Shown in pieces: positions 17,228 to 26,000 of a stretch of 64,000 nt of DNA. This DNA is from Paraburkholderia kururiensis JCM 10599 = LMG 19447. Its GTDB lineage: Bacteria; Pseudomonadota; Gammaproteobacteria; Burkholderiales; Burkholderiaceae. The DNA lies in contig NZ_RJZE01000003.1 in the NCBI RefSeq assembly GCF_003986935.1, positions 248,001-312,000 of the forward strand, written 5' to 3'. Within the stretch, counting starts at the first letter, position 1. Each line of letters opens with the position of its first letter. The translations under genes and the position numbers were made by a program. The notes beneath the pieces were generated by a model. It worked only from the letters and a program-made list of their open reading frames with translations. It did no database searches and was not told the origin of the DNA.

Positions 17228-17989
17228 ATGCCCGCCGCAAAAACTGCTTCCTCAAAGGCCACGACGACCCAAACGCGCGAGGCGCCCAGCCTGGAATCGA
17301 TCGCCACGCGATACCACGCGCAACTGCGCACGCTGGACTCCACGGGCGATTCGTTGAGCGACGGCGTCGTCGTGCCCGCGTTGCGCGAGGCGATCGTGGA
17401 GGGCGTGCTCGCGCCGGGTAGCCGTTTGTCCGAGGTCCAGGTCGCGAAACAGCTGAACGTCAGTCGCACGCCCATGCGTGAGGCGTTCGCGCAACTCGAG
17501 CGCGAAGGGCTGGTGACCATCCTGCCGCGGGTGGGCGCCTACGTGCGGTCAGTCACACTGCGCGACGTGGAAGAGATCTATACGGTGCGTGCCGCGCTCG
17601 AATGTCTCGCGGTGCAGCTCGCATCCGAGCGCATGACTGCGCTCGGTACTGCGCAACTGGACGACGTGATCGAGGCGATGCGGACAAGCGTCGATGCGAA
17701 CGACGTGGCAGCCTATGTCGATGCATTGGACCGCTTTTATACGATCGTCATGACGATTGCCGACAACCGCACGTTGCAGCAGAGCCATGCGTCGCTCATC
17801 GGCCCCGTGCGTCGACTGCGCCGCATCGCGATGGCGCGAGGCGGACGCATGCGCGCGTCGTTCGAACAGGCCGTACGAATTCGCGATGCCATCGTCAACG
17901 GCACGAAAGACGTGCAGCAACTGATGCGGGAACAGCTGCAGGGCGCGTGCGCCGCCGCAGTCGATGTACTGAAAAATGCCGGGAAATAG
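17228..17989 (+). CDS. GntR-family regulator, FCD subfamily
   Basis: 253 residues. The winged helix-turn-helix spans about 45-110 (APGSRLSEVQVAKQLNVSRT, then MREAFAQLEREGLV) and is followed by an all-helical FCD effector domain. An unusually long, Ala/Thr-rich N-terminal extension of about 40 residues precedes the DNA-binding domain. ATG 17228 has GAGG at 17219-17222; a GTG two codons upstream is less likely. It is divergent from the enoyl-CoA hydratase/MFS/ALDH operon and is presumably its repressor, acting at the TGTATACA site between them. The inducer is probably an acid or CoA ester of that pathway (inference). Confidence 0.93.
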   Translation: MPAAKTASSKATTTQTREAPSLESIATRYHAQLRTLDSTGDSLSDGVVVPALREAIVEGVLAPGSRLSEVQVAKQLNVSRTPMREAFAQLEREGLVTILPRVGAYVRSVTLRDVEEIYTVRAALECLAVQLASERMTALGTAQLDDVIEAMRTSVDANDVAAYVDALDRFYTIVMTIADNRTLQQSHASLIGPVRRLRRIAMARGGRMRASFEQAVRIRDAIVNGTKDVQQLMREQLQGACAAAVDVLKNAGK

Positions 17990-18003
17990 ACAGAGAGACA
18001 GAG

Positions 18004-18037
18004 GCAGGCAGGCGCCACGTTCACGCACCCTGCCTGC
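18004..18037. terminator. Stem-loop between convergent genes
   Basis: Perfect nine-base arms GCAGGCAGG / CCTGCCTGC with a 16-base loop, lying between the GntR stop (17989) and the EamA stop (18072). The position suggests a bidirectional transcription stop. No U-rich tract follows. Confidence 0.45.
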
Positions 18038-18071
18038 GTCATGAAGCCCGGCGTGAAACAGCGCGTTGCCG

Positions 18072-18989
18072 CTACCGTCGGGGCGTACGTTCAGCAAACC
18101 AGATTGCGATCGACATGACGGCGATGCCGGTCAGTTGCAGGTAGCTCAAATGCTGACCGAGAAATAGGCGGTCGATCAGGATCGCGACCGCCGGATACAC
18201 GAACTGGAACAACGCGATGCGGCTGGTGTTCAGGCGCGCCATGCCGCTGTATATCAACGTGTAGGCCAGACCGGTGTGAATGGTGCCGAGTCCGGCAAGC
18301 CACAGCCACGACGTGCCCAGCGCAGGCCAGCCGTGCTGCGCCGGCCAGATCCACACTGTCAGCGTGCCGATCGCGCACTGCCACCACGCGAGGATGCCCG
18401 CAGGCAGGTTGCGCAGACGCTTCGCGATGATCGTGACGCATGCCATGCAGAACGCCCCGACGAGGCACAGCACGACACCGAGCCAGTAACCTTGCCCAAC
18501 GTCGCCCGCTGCCGGACGTTCGGCCATTCCCGTCGCCAGCACGAGGCCAGACATCGCCAGCGAGACCGCGCCAATGCGCCGCCTGCCGATCGATTCCTTC
18601 AGGCACAGGGCGCCCAGCACCAGCACCCACATCGGCTGAACGTGAAAGAGCACGATGGCGACCCCGGTCGGCATTCGCGCGATGGCGGTAAAGAACAATG
18701 CCCAGCTCAAGACCATCAGGGAGCCGGCGGTAAGCACCCACGGGCCGGTGGTTCGCGTCAGTCGCAAGAATCGCGTCTGGCGACGCAACGCCACCCAGAG
18801 CGTGAGACCGATCAGGCCGAGCGCACAGCGAAACCACGTTGCCGTCAGCGGATCGGCGTGCGCTTCCTTCACAAAGATGCCGATCGTGCCGAGCAGCGCG
18901 CAACCGAGAACAAACGGCCATACGCCGGTGGAAGGGCCGGCCGCGGCCAGGCCGGCGGGCGCGTCGCGAAGGTGCGGGTTCGTATTCAT
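18072..18989 (-). CDS. EamA/DMT-family membrane transporter
   Basis: 305 residues with about ten membrane helices in two EamA repeats (first repeat around LLGTIGIFVKEAHADPL, second around LAGLGTIHTGLAYTLIYSG). Drug/metabolite transporters of this kind mostly export amino acids or other small metabolites. I chose ATG 18989; a GTG at 19013 in the same frame would add eight residues, and neither has a strong ribosome site. It is divergent from a LysR gene at 19074, with three TTCGAA boxes in the gap, so the regulator probably controls this exporter. Substrate unknown. Confidence 0.9.
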   Translation of the reverse strand: MNTNPHLRDAPAGLAAAGPSTGVWPFVLGCALLGTIGIFVKEAHADPLTATWFRCALGLIGLTLWVALRRQTRFLRLTRTTGPWVLTAGSLMVLSWALFFTAIARMPTGVAIVLFHVQPMWVLVLGALCLKESIGRRRIGAVSLAMSGLVLATGMAERPAAGDVGQGYWLGVVLCLVGAFCMACVTIIAKRLRNLPAGILAWWQCAIGTLTVWIWPAQHGWPALGTSWLWLAGLGTIHTGLAYTLIYSGMARLNTSRIALFQFVYPAVAILIDRLFLGQHLSYLQLTGIAVMSIAIWFAERTPRR

Positions 18990-19032
18990 GCGCCCAGTGT
19001 GGATTTCCTTCACTCGAACGAAAAGCGCATAA

Positions 19033-19060
19033 TTCGAAGCCTATCCATTCGAAATTCGAA
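19033..19060. promoter_or_regulatory. Three TTCGAA boxes in the EamA/LysR divergent promoter
   Basis: TTCGAA occurs at 19033-19038, 19048-19053 and 19055-19060. The last two form TTCGAAATTCGAA. The boxes end 13 bases before the LysR start codon and are a likely binding site for the divergent LysR protein. Confidence 0.5.
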
Positions 19061-19073
19061 AGCGGCGGAAACC

Positions 19074-19943
19074 ATGAAACAGCGCGACGTACAGACAGAC
19101 TGGCTGAGATGCTTCGTCGCCGTGGTCGATGCAAGATCGCTGTCGAGTGCGGCAGGCGAGGTGCATCGGTCACAGTCGGCGGTGAGCATGCAGCTCAAGA
19201 AGCTTGAAAGCGCGCTGGGGCTGCGGCTCGTCGAGCGCGGCCCACGCTCGCTCGAACTCACGCCCGACGGCCAGACACTGCTCGGCTACGCCCGCCGAAT
19301 CCTGGACCTGCACGCACAAGCCCAGATTGCGCTGAAAGGCGAGCAGCTTACCGGCCGCGTACGGCTCGGCGTGCCCGACGACTATGCCGCGAAATACCTG
19401 ACACCGGTGCTCAAACGGTTCGCGCCGCGGCATAGCGGCGTCGAAATCGAACTGATCTGCGAGCAATCGACATCGCTCATTCCACGCGTGGCGAACGGTG
19501 AACTGGACATCGCGCTGGTGTCGCGCGATCACGCGCGGCGCGGCACGCTCCTGTTTCACGAGCCGATGGTCTGGGTTGGCGCAGCGCAGTTCGAGTTGTG
19601 GCGACGCGATCCGATTCCCATCGCCGTCTACGAGAGCGAGAGTCTCGCCCGACGCAGTGCGATCCATTCACTGGCGCAGCAAGGGCGGCGCTACAAGGTG
19701 GTCTACAACAGTTCCAGTCTTGCCGGGCAGATCGCGGCAGTCGAAAGCGGGTTGGCTGTGGCGGCGCTGACGCAATGTAGCGCGCCCGAGCATCTGCGCA
19801 TTCTTGGCCCCGACGAGGGTTTGGGGCCGCTCGAACCGATGGAGGTGGCCGTCTACCGAAGCCGCGATTCGCGCGGCTCGAAAGCCGTGGACACCCTGCA
19901 CGGCTTGCTGGTCAAGACGCTACGCCAGTCGGCTTCGGCTTGA
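19074..19943 (+). CDS. LysR-family transcriptional regulator
   Basis: 289 residues. The helix-turn-helix is at about 10-68 (WLRCFVAVVDARSLSSAA, SQSAVSMQLKKLESALG). The effector domain starts near residue 90 with GRVRLGVPDDYAAKYLTP and is of the same broad group as Nac/ArgP-like regulators. It is divergent from the EamA exporter, and the pair is probably one functional unit: an exporter induced by its own substrate. Transcription then continues toward the efflux operon at 19988 after only 44 bases, so read-through into that operon is possible. Confidence 0.93.
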   Translation: MKQRDVQTDWLRCFVAVVDARSLSSAAGEVHRSQSAVSMQLKKLESALGLRLVERGPRSLELTPDGQTLLGYARRILDLHAQAQIALKGEQLTGRVRLGVPDDYAAKYLTPVLKRFAPRHSGVEIELICEQSTSLIPRVANGELDIALVSRDHARRGTLLFHEPMVWVGAAQFELWRRDPIPIAVYESESLARRSAIHSLAQQGRRYKVVYNSSSLAGQIAAVESGLAVAALTQCSAPEHLRILGPDEGLGPLEPMEVAVYRSRDSRGSKAVDTLHGLLVKTLRQSASA

Positions 19944-19987
19944 TACGTATCAAACGGTCGCCAGCGGACGCTCCGTACATTGGCGGC

Positions 19988-20992
19988 ATGGCGAACGAAC
20001 GACGAACCGGACGGTGGGGCTTGCTGGCCCTCGCACTTGCCGCGGCCGCATTGGCGGCGGGCGGCTATGCGCTGTTGCGTTGGCCCGCGTTGTTCGGGCG
20101 CGGCAACGCGCCTTCCCAAATCGTGGTGTCGGGCAATGTCGAGGCACACGAGAGCGTTCTGAGCGTCACGCAGGTGCAGGCGCCCATCGTTTTCCTCCCG
20201 TTCGACGAGGGCGCACGGGTGCCTCGCGGCACCGTGCTTGCGCGCGTGGACGATCATCTCTACCGGCGCCAGGTGGAAATCGATCGCGCCAACCTCGACG
20301 TGCAGACGGCGCAAGTGGCCGCCAACCGCAGCACGCTGGAGGCCGCCCAGCAAAGCGTGTCGAGCGACCGGTTCGACCTCGCCGAGAAGAAGCACGACTA
20401 CGAGCGCGCCGAGACGCTCGCCGGTCACGCTGCCGTGTCGCAGCAGGCCCGCGACCTGGCGCTGACGGCGTTCAGGCAGTCGGCCGCCACGCTCGCCCAC
20501 GACGAAGCGCTCGTCGCCGCCGCGCGCAATAACGTCGCGCTTGCGCTCGCCAATGTGGAGGCCGCGCAGGCACGGCTCAAACTCGACGAAACGACGCTTG
20601 CCTACACGGAATTGCGCGCGCCGTTCGACGGCGTCATCGCGGTGCGCGAAGCCGAACTGGGCCAGCTTGCGGGCCCCGGCGTGGCCGTCGTCACGCTCGA
20701 TGAACTCGACCACGTGTGGCTGCGCGCGTACGTGAACGAGCCCGACATCGGCAAGATTCGGCTGGGCGAGGCGGTCACCGTCCGTACCGACGCCTACCCG
20801 GCGAGAGACTATCGCGGCCGCATCAGCTTCATCTCGCCGCAAGCCGAGTTCACGCCGAAGACGGTGGAAACGCACGCGCAACGCGTCACGCTCGTCTATC
20901 GCATTCGCATCGACATCGACAACCCGACGCACGAGTTGCTGCCCGGCATGCCGGCCGACGCGACGATTCCCACGCGCGCGAGCGGACAATGA
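19988..20992 (+). CDS. HlyD-family periplasmic adaptor of ABC efflux system
   Basis: 334 residues. A single N-terminal membrane anchor (LLALALAAAALAAGGYALL) is followed by a lipoyl-type half-motif (VVSGNVEAHESVLSVTQVQA), a long alpha-helical hairpin around residues 100-200 and the second lipoyl half (ELRAPFDGVIAVREAELG). This is the layout of E. coli YbhG, which bridges an inner-membrane ABC exporter to an outer-membrane channel. I chose ATG 19988 rather than the frame start at 19940 because the anchor then sits at the N-terminus. The next gene overlaps by four bases (ATGA), so adaptor and ATPase are translationally coupled. No outer-membrane channel gene is present in the operon. Confidence 0.92.
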   Translation: MANERRTGRWGLLALALAAAALAAGGYALLRWPALFGRGNAPSQIVVSGNVEAHESVLSVTQVQAPIVFLPFDEGARVPRGTVLARVDDHLYRRQVEIDRANLDVQTAQVAANRSTLEAAQQSVSSDRFDLAEKKHDYERAETLAGHAAVSQQARDLALTAFRQSAATLAHDEALVAAARNNVALALANVEAAQARLKLDETTLAYTELRAPFDGVIAVREAELGQLAGPGVAVVTLDELDHVWLRAYVNEPDIGKIRLGEAVTVRTDAYPARDYRGRISFISPQAEFTPKTVETHAQRVTLVYRIRIDIDNPTHELLPGMPADATIPTRASGQ

Positions 20993-21927
20993 GCACGCCG
21001 GCAGGCACGCCCGCCATCGTGGTGGAAAACCTGGTGCGGCGCTTCGATGCGAACGAAGCCGTGCGAGGCGTTTCGTTGCAGGTGGAGCGCGGCGAAGTCT
21101 TTGGGCTCGTCGGTCCCGACGGCGCCGGCAAGACCACGCTGATGCGCATGCTGGCTGGCGTGCTGCGACCCGACGCGGGCCGCGTGGTGGTCGAAGGCAT
21201 CGACGTCGCTGCCGACCCCGAGCGCGCAAAGACCGTGCTGAGCTACATGCCGCAGCGTTTCGGTCTTTACGAAGACCTGACGGTCAACGAGAACATCTTC
21301 TTTTACGGCGAACTGTTCGAGGTGCCGCGCGCCGAATACCGGCCGCGCGTGGACGAACTGCTTCACGCCGCCGGTCTCGGCCCGTTCAGGCGGCGGCTGG
21401 CGGGTCAGCTTTCGGGCGGCATGAAGCAGAAACTCGGGCTGATCTGCGCCCTCGTGCACCGTCCGGCCGTCGTGCTGCTTGACGAGCCCACGACAGGCGT
21501 GGACCCGGTCTCGCGACGCGACTTCTGGGCCATCCTCTACCGGCTGCGCGAGGAAGGCGTGACGATCGTGATGTCCACCGCCTACATGGACGAAGCCCAG
21601 CGCTGCTCGCGGCTCGCGTTGCTCCATGCCGGGGAGGTGCGCCGTTGCGATACGCCCGAACGCCTGAAGCAGACCATGGCCGGCGCGCTGCTTTCCATTG
21701 CGGGCGACGATCCACGTGCGCTGGAGGCGCAGATCGAGGGCACGCCAGGTGTGCTGGGCGTGCTGCTGATGGGCGACCGGATTCACGTGCGCGTGGATGA
21801 CGGCGCACGGCGCGCGCCGGAACTCGAAGCGCGGCTTGCCGCGTGCGGACTGTCGCACGCGCCGGTCGAAGCGGTCGAGCCCGGCATAGAAGACGTGTTC
21901 GTCGCGCTCGTGGGAGACACGGCATGA
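20989..21927 (+). CDS. ABC efflux ATP-binding protein 1 (YbhF N-half-like)
   Basis: 312 residues. Walker A is GPDGAGKTT, with the Asp variant typical of the first half of YbhF; the signature is LSGGMKQKLGL and Walker B VVLLDEPTTGVDP, with a C-terminal regulatory extension of about 80 residues. It hydrolyses ATP to drive export through the permeases encoded at 22916 and 24067. In E. coli this protein and the next are fused as YbhF; here they are two genes joined by an ATGA overlap at 21924-21927. Both catalytic sets look intact in this half. Confidence 0.93.
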   Translation: MSTPAGTPAIVVENLVRRFDANEAVRGVSLQVERGEVFGLVGPDGAGKTTLMRMLAGVLRPDAGRVVVEGIDVAADPERAKTVLSYMPQRFGLYEDLTVNENIFFYGELFEVPRAEYRPRVDELLHAAGLGPFRRRLAGQLSGGMKQKLGLICALVHRPAVVLLDEPTTGVDPVSRRDFWAILYRLREEGVTIVMSTAYMDEAQRCSRLALLHAGEVRRCDTPERLKQTMAGALLSIAGDDPRALEAQIEGTPGVLGVLLMGDRIHVRVDDGARRAPELEARLAACGLSHAPVEAVEPGIEDVFVALVGDTA

Positions 21928-22919
21928 CGGCGCCCGAGGCCGAGGCCGCACCCGCGGGCGCCGCACCGCCCATCGTGCTCGCGCGTGGGCTCACGAAACG
22001 CTTCGGCAAATTCACCGCCGTGGACGCGCTCGATCTTTCGATCGCGAAAGGCGAAGTAGTCGGATTCGTTGGCCCGAACGGCGCCGGCAAGTCAACGACG
22101 ATCCGCATGCTCTGCGGCCTGCTGACCCCGAGCGGCGGCAACGCCTGGGTGGCGGGCTTCGACGTGGGCCGCGACCCCGAATCCGTGCGCGCCCACATCG
22201 GCTATATGTCGCAGAAGTTCTCGCTCTACGCCGACCTGACCTGCCGCGAAAATCTGCGCTTCTTCGCCGGCATCTATCGCGTGCCGCGGGCAGTGCTCGA
22301 CGAGCGCCTGCGCTTTGCGATCGAGATGGCCGGCATCGTGGGCCGCGAAGACATGCTCGTGCGCACGCTCGCAGGCGGCTGGCGCCAGCGGCTCGCGCTC
22401 GGTTGCGCGATCCTTCACCGGCCGCCGGTGCTTTTCCTCGACGAACCGACTTCGGGTGTCGAACCGCAGGCTCGCCGGCAGTTCTGGAATCTCATCCACC
22501 GGTTTGCGGCGGACGGGGTCGCTGTGCTCGTATCCACGCACTACATGGACGAGGCCGAATACTGCAATCGCATCGCCCTCATCGACGCGGGGCGGCTCGC
22601 GACGGTCGGCAGCCCGGGCGCGTTGCGGGAGAAAGCACTCGGCGGCACGCTTTTCGAGCTGGCCGCCGCTTCGCTGGGCGAAGCCGTGCAGGCGCTGCGC
22701 GCGACGCCCGGCGTGCTCGACGCAGCGATCTTCGGCGACAAACTGCACGTGCTCGTCTGCGACACGCCCGGCGCACCGGCTGCGGCCCTCGCCGCCGGCC
22801 TGCCGGCGCGGCTGGCGGCGGCCGGCATCGCCGCATCGGCGCCGCGAGCGATCCGGCCGAGCCTCGAAGACGTATTCGTGCGGCTCGTGGAACGCCCCGC
22901 GCAGCAGGAGGCGTCATGA
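21924..22919 (+). CDS. ABC efflux ATP-binding protein 2 (YbhF C-half-like)
   Basis: 331 residues. Walker A GPNGAGKST and Walker B VLFLDEPTSGVEP are intact, but the signature is LAGGWRQRLALG rather than LSGGQ. A degenerate signature is also seen in the second half of YbhF-type proteins, so one composite ATP site is probably non-canonical. An Ala/Pro-rich 20-residue N-terminal extension replaces the linker that would join the two halves in a fused protein. The gene overlaps both neighbours by four bases, which supports an obligate heterodimer with the preceding ATPase. Confidence 0.92.
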   Translation: MTAPEAEAAPAGAAPPIVLARGLTKRFGKFTAVDALDLSIAKGEVVGFVGPNGAGKSTTIRMLCGLLTPSGGNAWVAGFDVGRDPESVRAHIGYMSQKFSLYADLTCRENLRFFAGIYRVPRAVLDERLRFAIEMAGIVGREDMLVRTLAGGWRQRLALGCAILHRPPVLFLDEPTSGVEPQARRQFWNLIHRFAADGVAVLVSTHYMDEAEYCNRIALIDAGRLATVGSPGALREKALGGTLFELAAASLGEAVQALRATPGVLDAAIFGDKLHVLVCDTPGAPAAALAAGLPARLAAAGIAASAPRAIRPSLEDVFVRLVERPAQQEAS

Positions 22920-24052
22920 GGCCGCGCCGCCTCTTCGCCATCGCCTTCAAGGAGACGCTGCAGATATGGCGCGATCCGCGCAGCCTCGCCATTGCGCTCT
23001 TGATGCCGTTCATGCAGATGCTGCTGCTCGGCTACGGCGTGAGTCTCGACATCCGCCACGTGCCGCTTTGCGTGCACGACGAAGCGCGCACGCAGACGAG
23101 CCGCGAGCTCGTTGAACGTTTCGTGTCGTCCGGCTGGTTCTCGGCGGTTCATACGCTCGACAGCGAGCGCGCCGTGCGCGAGGCGATCGATCGCGGCCAA
23201 TGCAGCGGCGCCGTGACGATTCCCGTGGACTTCACGCGCACGCTGACCACGACCGGCGTCGCGCCCGTGCAAACCGTCTTCGATGCGACGGACACCAACA
23301 CGACCAACATCGCCACGGGTTACGCGCAGGGTGTGGTGGCGCAGATCACGACGGCCTTCGCTGCGCGCTGGGCATCGGACCACGGGCTGCGAACGTCGAC
23401 GGTCGGCACGGTCGATCTCGAATCGCGCGTTTGGTACAACGAGGGGCTCGACAGCCGCAACTTCATCATTCCCGGCGTGGTGGCCGTCATCCTCGCGCTG
23501 GTGGGCGCGCAGCTCACCTCGCTCACCATTGCGCGCGAGTGGGAACGCGGCACGATGGAGCAACTCATCTCCACGCCCGTCACGCCGCTCGAAGTGCTGG
23601 TGGGCAAGCTCATGCCGTACTTCGCCGTCGGGTTCGTCGATGCCGTCTTCTGTCTCGTGGGCGCCGTCTTCTGGTTTCACGTGCCGTTTCGCGGCAGCCT
23701 GCTCACGCTCGCCACCACCACCGCGCTCTTTACGCTCGTCGTGCTCGGCATCGGTTATCTGGTCTCGGTGCGCATTCGCAGTCAGCTTGGCGCAAGTCAG
23801 GTGGCGCTGCTGCTGACGATGCTGCCCACCACGATGCTGTCGGGCTACACGTTCGCCATCGAGCAGATGCCGGCCCCGGTTCGCGCCGTGACCTATATCG
23901 TCTATGCGCGCTACTACGTGGCGATTCTGCGCGCCGTGTTCCTGAAGGGCAGCACGCTGGCCGAACTCGCCGCGCCGCTCGCGGCGCTCACGTTGTATGC
24001 CTTCATGATCGGCTGGTTCAGCGTGCGCGCGTTTCGCAAGCATCTGGACTGA
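22916..24052 (+). CDS. ABC-2 type efflux permease 1 (YbhS-like)
   Basis: 378 residues. One N-terminal membrane segment (LAIALLMPFMQMLLLGYG) is followed by a large periplasmic domain of about 150 residues and five C-terminal membrane segments, with the ABC-2 signature region WERGTMEQLISTPVTPLE. This is the standard ABC2_membrane_3 layout of YbhS/YbhR. The start overlaps the upstream ATPase stop by four bases. It pairs with the permease at 24067. Likely substrates of such systems are cationic drugs or lipophilic compounds, but none is visible here. Confidence 0.93.
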   Translation: MRPRRLFAIAFKETLQIWRDPRSLAIALLMPFMQMLLLGYGVSLDIRHVPLCVHDEARTQTSRELVERFVSSGWFSAVHTLDSERAVREAIDRGQCSGAVTIPVDFTRTLTTTGVAPVQTVFDATDTNTTNIATGYAQGVVAQITTAFAARWASDHGLRTSTVGTVDLESRVWYNEGLDSRNFIIPGVVAVILALVGAQLTSLTIAREWERGTMEQLISTPVTPLEVLVGKLMPYFAVGFVDAVFCLVGAVFWFHVPFRGSLLTLATTTALFTLVVLGIGYLVSVRIRSQLGASQVALLLTMLPTTMLSGYTFAIEQMPAPVRAVTYIVYARYYVAILRAVFLKGSTLAELAAPLAALTLYAFMIGWFSVRAFRKHLD

Positions 24053-24066
24053 AGCGGGGCGACACC

Positions 24067-25197
24067 ATGTTCGAACGCATCACCGCGATGCTCGTCAAGG
24101 AGTTCCTGGAACTGAAGCGCGACCGCTGGGCGCTCTTCCGGATCGTTGTGCCGCTGATCGTGCAGGTGATCGTCTACGGCTATGCGGCAACGTTTACGGT
24201 CAACCACGTCGCGACGGCCGTGCTCGATCTCGACGGCAGCGAGGCGAGCCGCGACCTCACTTCCCGCTTCGTCGCCACAGGCCGCTTCGACATTGTCGAC
24301 GTCGCCCACACGCAGAAGGACATCACGCACGACCTCGACGGCGGCCGCGCCGATCTCGCACTCGTCATGCAGGCGGGCTTCGGGCAGCATCTGCTGGATG
24401 GGCAACGCGCGCCGCTGCAAATCCTCGTAGACGGGACAAACTCGAACACCGCCCTCATTGCCCTTGGCTACGCCAGCCAGATCGTGGCCGCGTTTCAAGC
24501 CGACTCACAGCGCGCGGCCTGGCCGACGTCCGCGGGCGCGGCACAGCCATCGGTTTCCGTCGCGCTCGTCGCGCGCCCCTGGTTCAACGAAGGGCTGGAG
24601 GACCGCTGGTTCTTCATTCCCGGCGTGGTTGCCACGCTCACGCTGCTGCAGGTCATGACCTTGACCGCATTTGCGGTCGTACGCGAACGCGAGGTGGGCA
24701 CGCTCGAGCAGATCATGGTGAGCCCCATCCGGCCCGTCGAATTCATTCTCGGCAAGACGGTGCCGGCGTTCCTGATCGGGCTCGCCGACGTGGCGATCGT
24801 GACCACGCTCGGCATTGCCTGGTTCGACGTGCCCTTCGTGGGCAGCTGGCTCGTCATGCTGGTAGGTGTCGTGCTGTTTCTGTTTGCCGTGCTCGGCATG
24901 GGCCTGCTCATGTCGACGTTCTCGCGCACGCAGCAGCAAGCGTTCGCGTTGAACTTCTTTTTCGTCAATCCGCTGTTCATCCTCTCGGGATTCGCGTTTC
25001 CGATCTCGGCCATGCCGCCGGTGCTTCAATGGCTGACGTTTCTCAATCCGCTGCGTTATTTCCTCGTCGTGCTGCGCGCCGTGTTCCTCAAAGGCGCGGG
25101 AATGGGCGTGCTCTGGCCGCAGTTCGCGGCCATGGCCGCACTCGGCGTCGTGATGCTGACGTTCAGCGTGCTGCGTTTCAGTAAATCGCTCGATTGA
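24067..25197 (+). CDS. ABC-2 type efflux permease 2 (YbhR-like)
   Basis: 376 residues with the same topology as the preceding permease: N-terminal segment (IVVPLIVQVIVYGYAATF), a periplasmic domain, then five membrane helices with signature EREVGTLEQIMVSPIRPVE. It begins 14 bases after the previous gene and closes the five-gene efflux operon (adaptor, two ATPases, two permeases). The two permeases resemble each other at family level only, in keeping with an ancient duplication. Confidence 0.93.
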   Translation: MFERITAMLVKEFLELKRDRWALFRIVVPLIVQVIVYGYAATFTVNHVATAVLDLDGSEASRDLTSRFVATGRFDIVDVAHTQKDITHDLDGGRADLALVMQAGFGQHLLDGQRAPLQILVDGTNSNTALIALGYASQIVAAFQADSQRAAWPTSAGAAQPSVSVALVARPWFNEGLEDRWFFIPGVVATLTLLQVMTLTAFAVVREREVGTLEQIMVSPIRPVEFILGKTVPAFLIGLADVAIVTTLGIAWFDVPFVGSWLVMLVGVVLFLFAVLGMGLLMSTFSRTQQQAFALNFFFVNPLFILSGFAFPISAMPPVLQWLTFLNPLRYFLVVLRAVFLKGAGMGVLWPQFAAMAALGVVMLTFSVLRFSKSLD

Positions 25198-25341
25198 ATT
25201 CGCGCTTGGCGCGTGGCCCTTCGCGCTTGCCCTTCGCCGTTGCCGTGAACAATCGAACACAACGCACGTGCGGACCCGGGCACTGGCATGAACGCGGGTC
25301 AGGTTTCTGCCGAGGCGTCAGCACTTCGTCCGCGAGTGGCT

Positions 25342-25974
25342 TCAGCCTGCCGCGATCACGAACGTACCGGCCGCCACGAGCGCACCACGCCAGAGCCAGT
25401 CGAAGTTGATCCAGCCACGACGCAATAGCTCGAGCCCGAGATACTCGTAGGCGGCGAGCGCGATAAGCGCGGTCGCGCCAAGCGTCGCGAGCGTATGAAG
25501 CACCGTGAATTGCAGCGAAACTTCGAGCGGATCAAGCACGCCATGAAGCGCACCGCATGTCGGCAGCAATGCCGGCATCAGCATGAGCCCCGCGCCATGC
25601 AGTGTCGCCATCAGCGAAGACCACGCCACGAGCCCGACGAAGCCAGCCGTCATGCCGACGCGCACGCGATGCCGGTGGCCGTACACCTGCTGCCACGCCG
25701 CCCAGCCGATCAGCACGGCACCGAGCATCCAGTGCAGGCGGGAAAGCGGCAGCCACGCATCGAGCACGGCCGCCGAACTCGTGAACAGCAGGATCGAGGC
25801 TGCATGGCCCAGTGCGATGGGCGGCAGCGCCATGAGCAACGCACGACGACTGCCGCGCTGCAGCCCCAGCGCCGTCGCGAAGAGCCACCCCATCGCGGGA
25901 TTCACGCCATGAAAGACCCCGCTGCCGATCACGGCAGCCCAGATGGTCCAGTTCGCGTCGAACAGGCCGCTCAT
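25342..25974 (-). CDS. Membrane protein of unknown function, partner of SBP56 gene
   Basis: 210 residues with about six hydrophobic segments. I recognise it as a conserved bacterial family without an assigned function. The first membrane region carries SGVFHGVNPAMGWLFATALG; the His-Asn-Pro cluster inside a helix resembles metal-binding segments of NiCoT/HupE-type permeases, and a His-Gly pair recurs later (MATLHGAGLML and CGALHGVLDP). A metal or small-molecule transport role is therefore possible but unproven. It starts 26 bases after the stop of the SBP56-like gene on the same strand, so the two probably form an operon. Confidence 0.75.
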   Translation of the reverse strand: MSGLFDANWTIWAAVIGSGVFHGVNPAMGWLFATALGLQRGSRRALLMALPPIALGHAASILLFTSSAAVLDAWLPLSRLHWMLGAVLIGWAAWQQVYGHRHRVRVGMTAGFVGLVAWSSLMATLHGAGLMLMPALLPTCGALHGVLDPLEVSLQFTVLHTLATLGATALIALAAYEYLGLELLRRGWINFDWLWRGALVAAGTFVIAAG

Positions 25975-26000
25975 CGCGCACCCGGCACGTTCACAGCGGT

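Noticed and set aside
22541..24043. 500-residue minus-strand frame under the efflux ATPase and permease genes (and similar at 7262-8416, 8065-9297)
   Set aside because: No recognisable domain, and low-complexity His/Arg/Asp-rich sequence typical of antisense high-GC frames.
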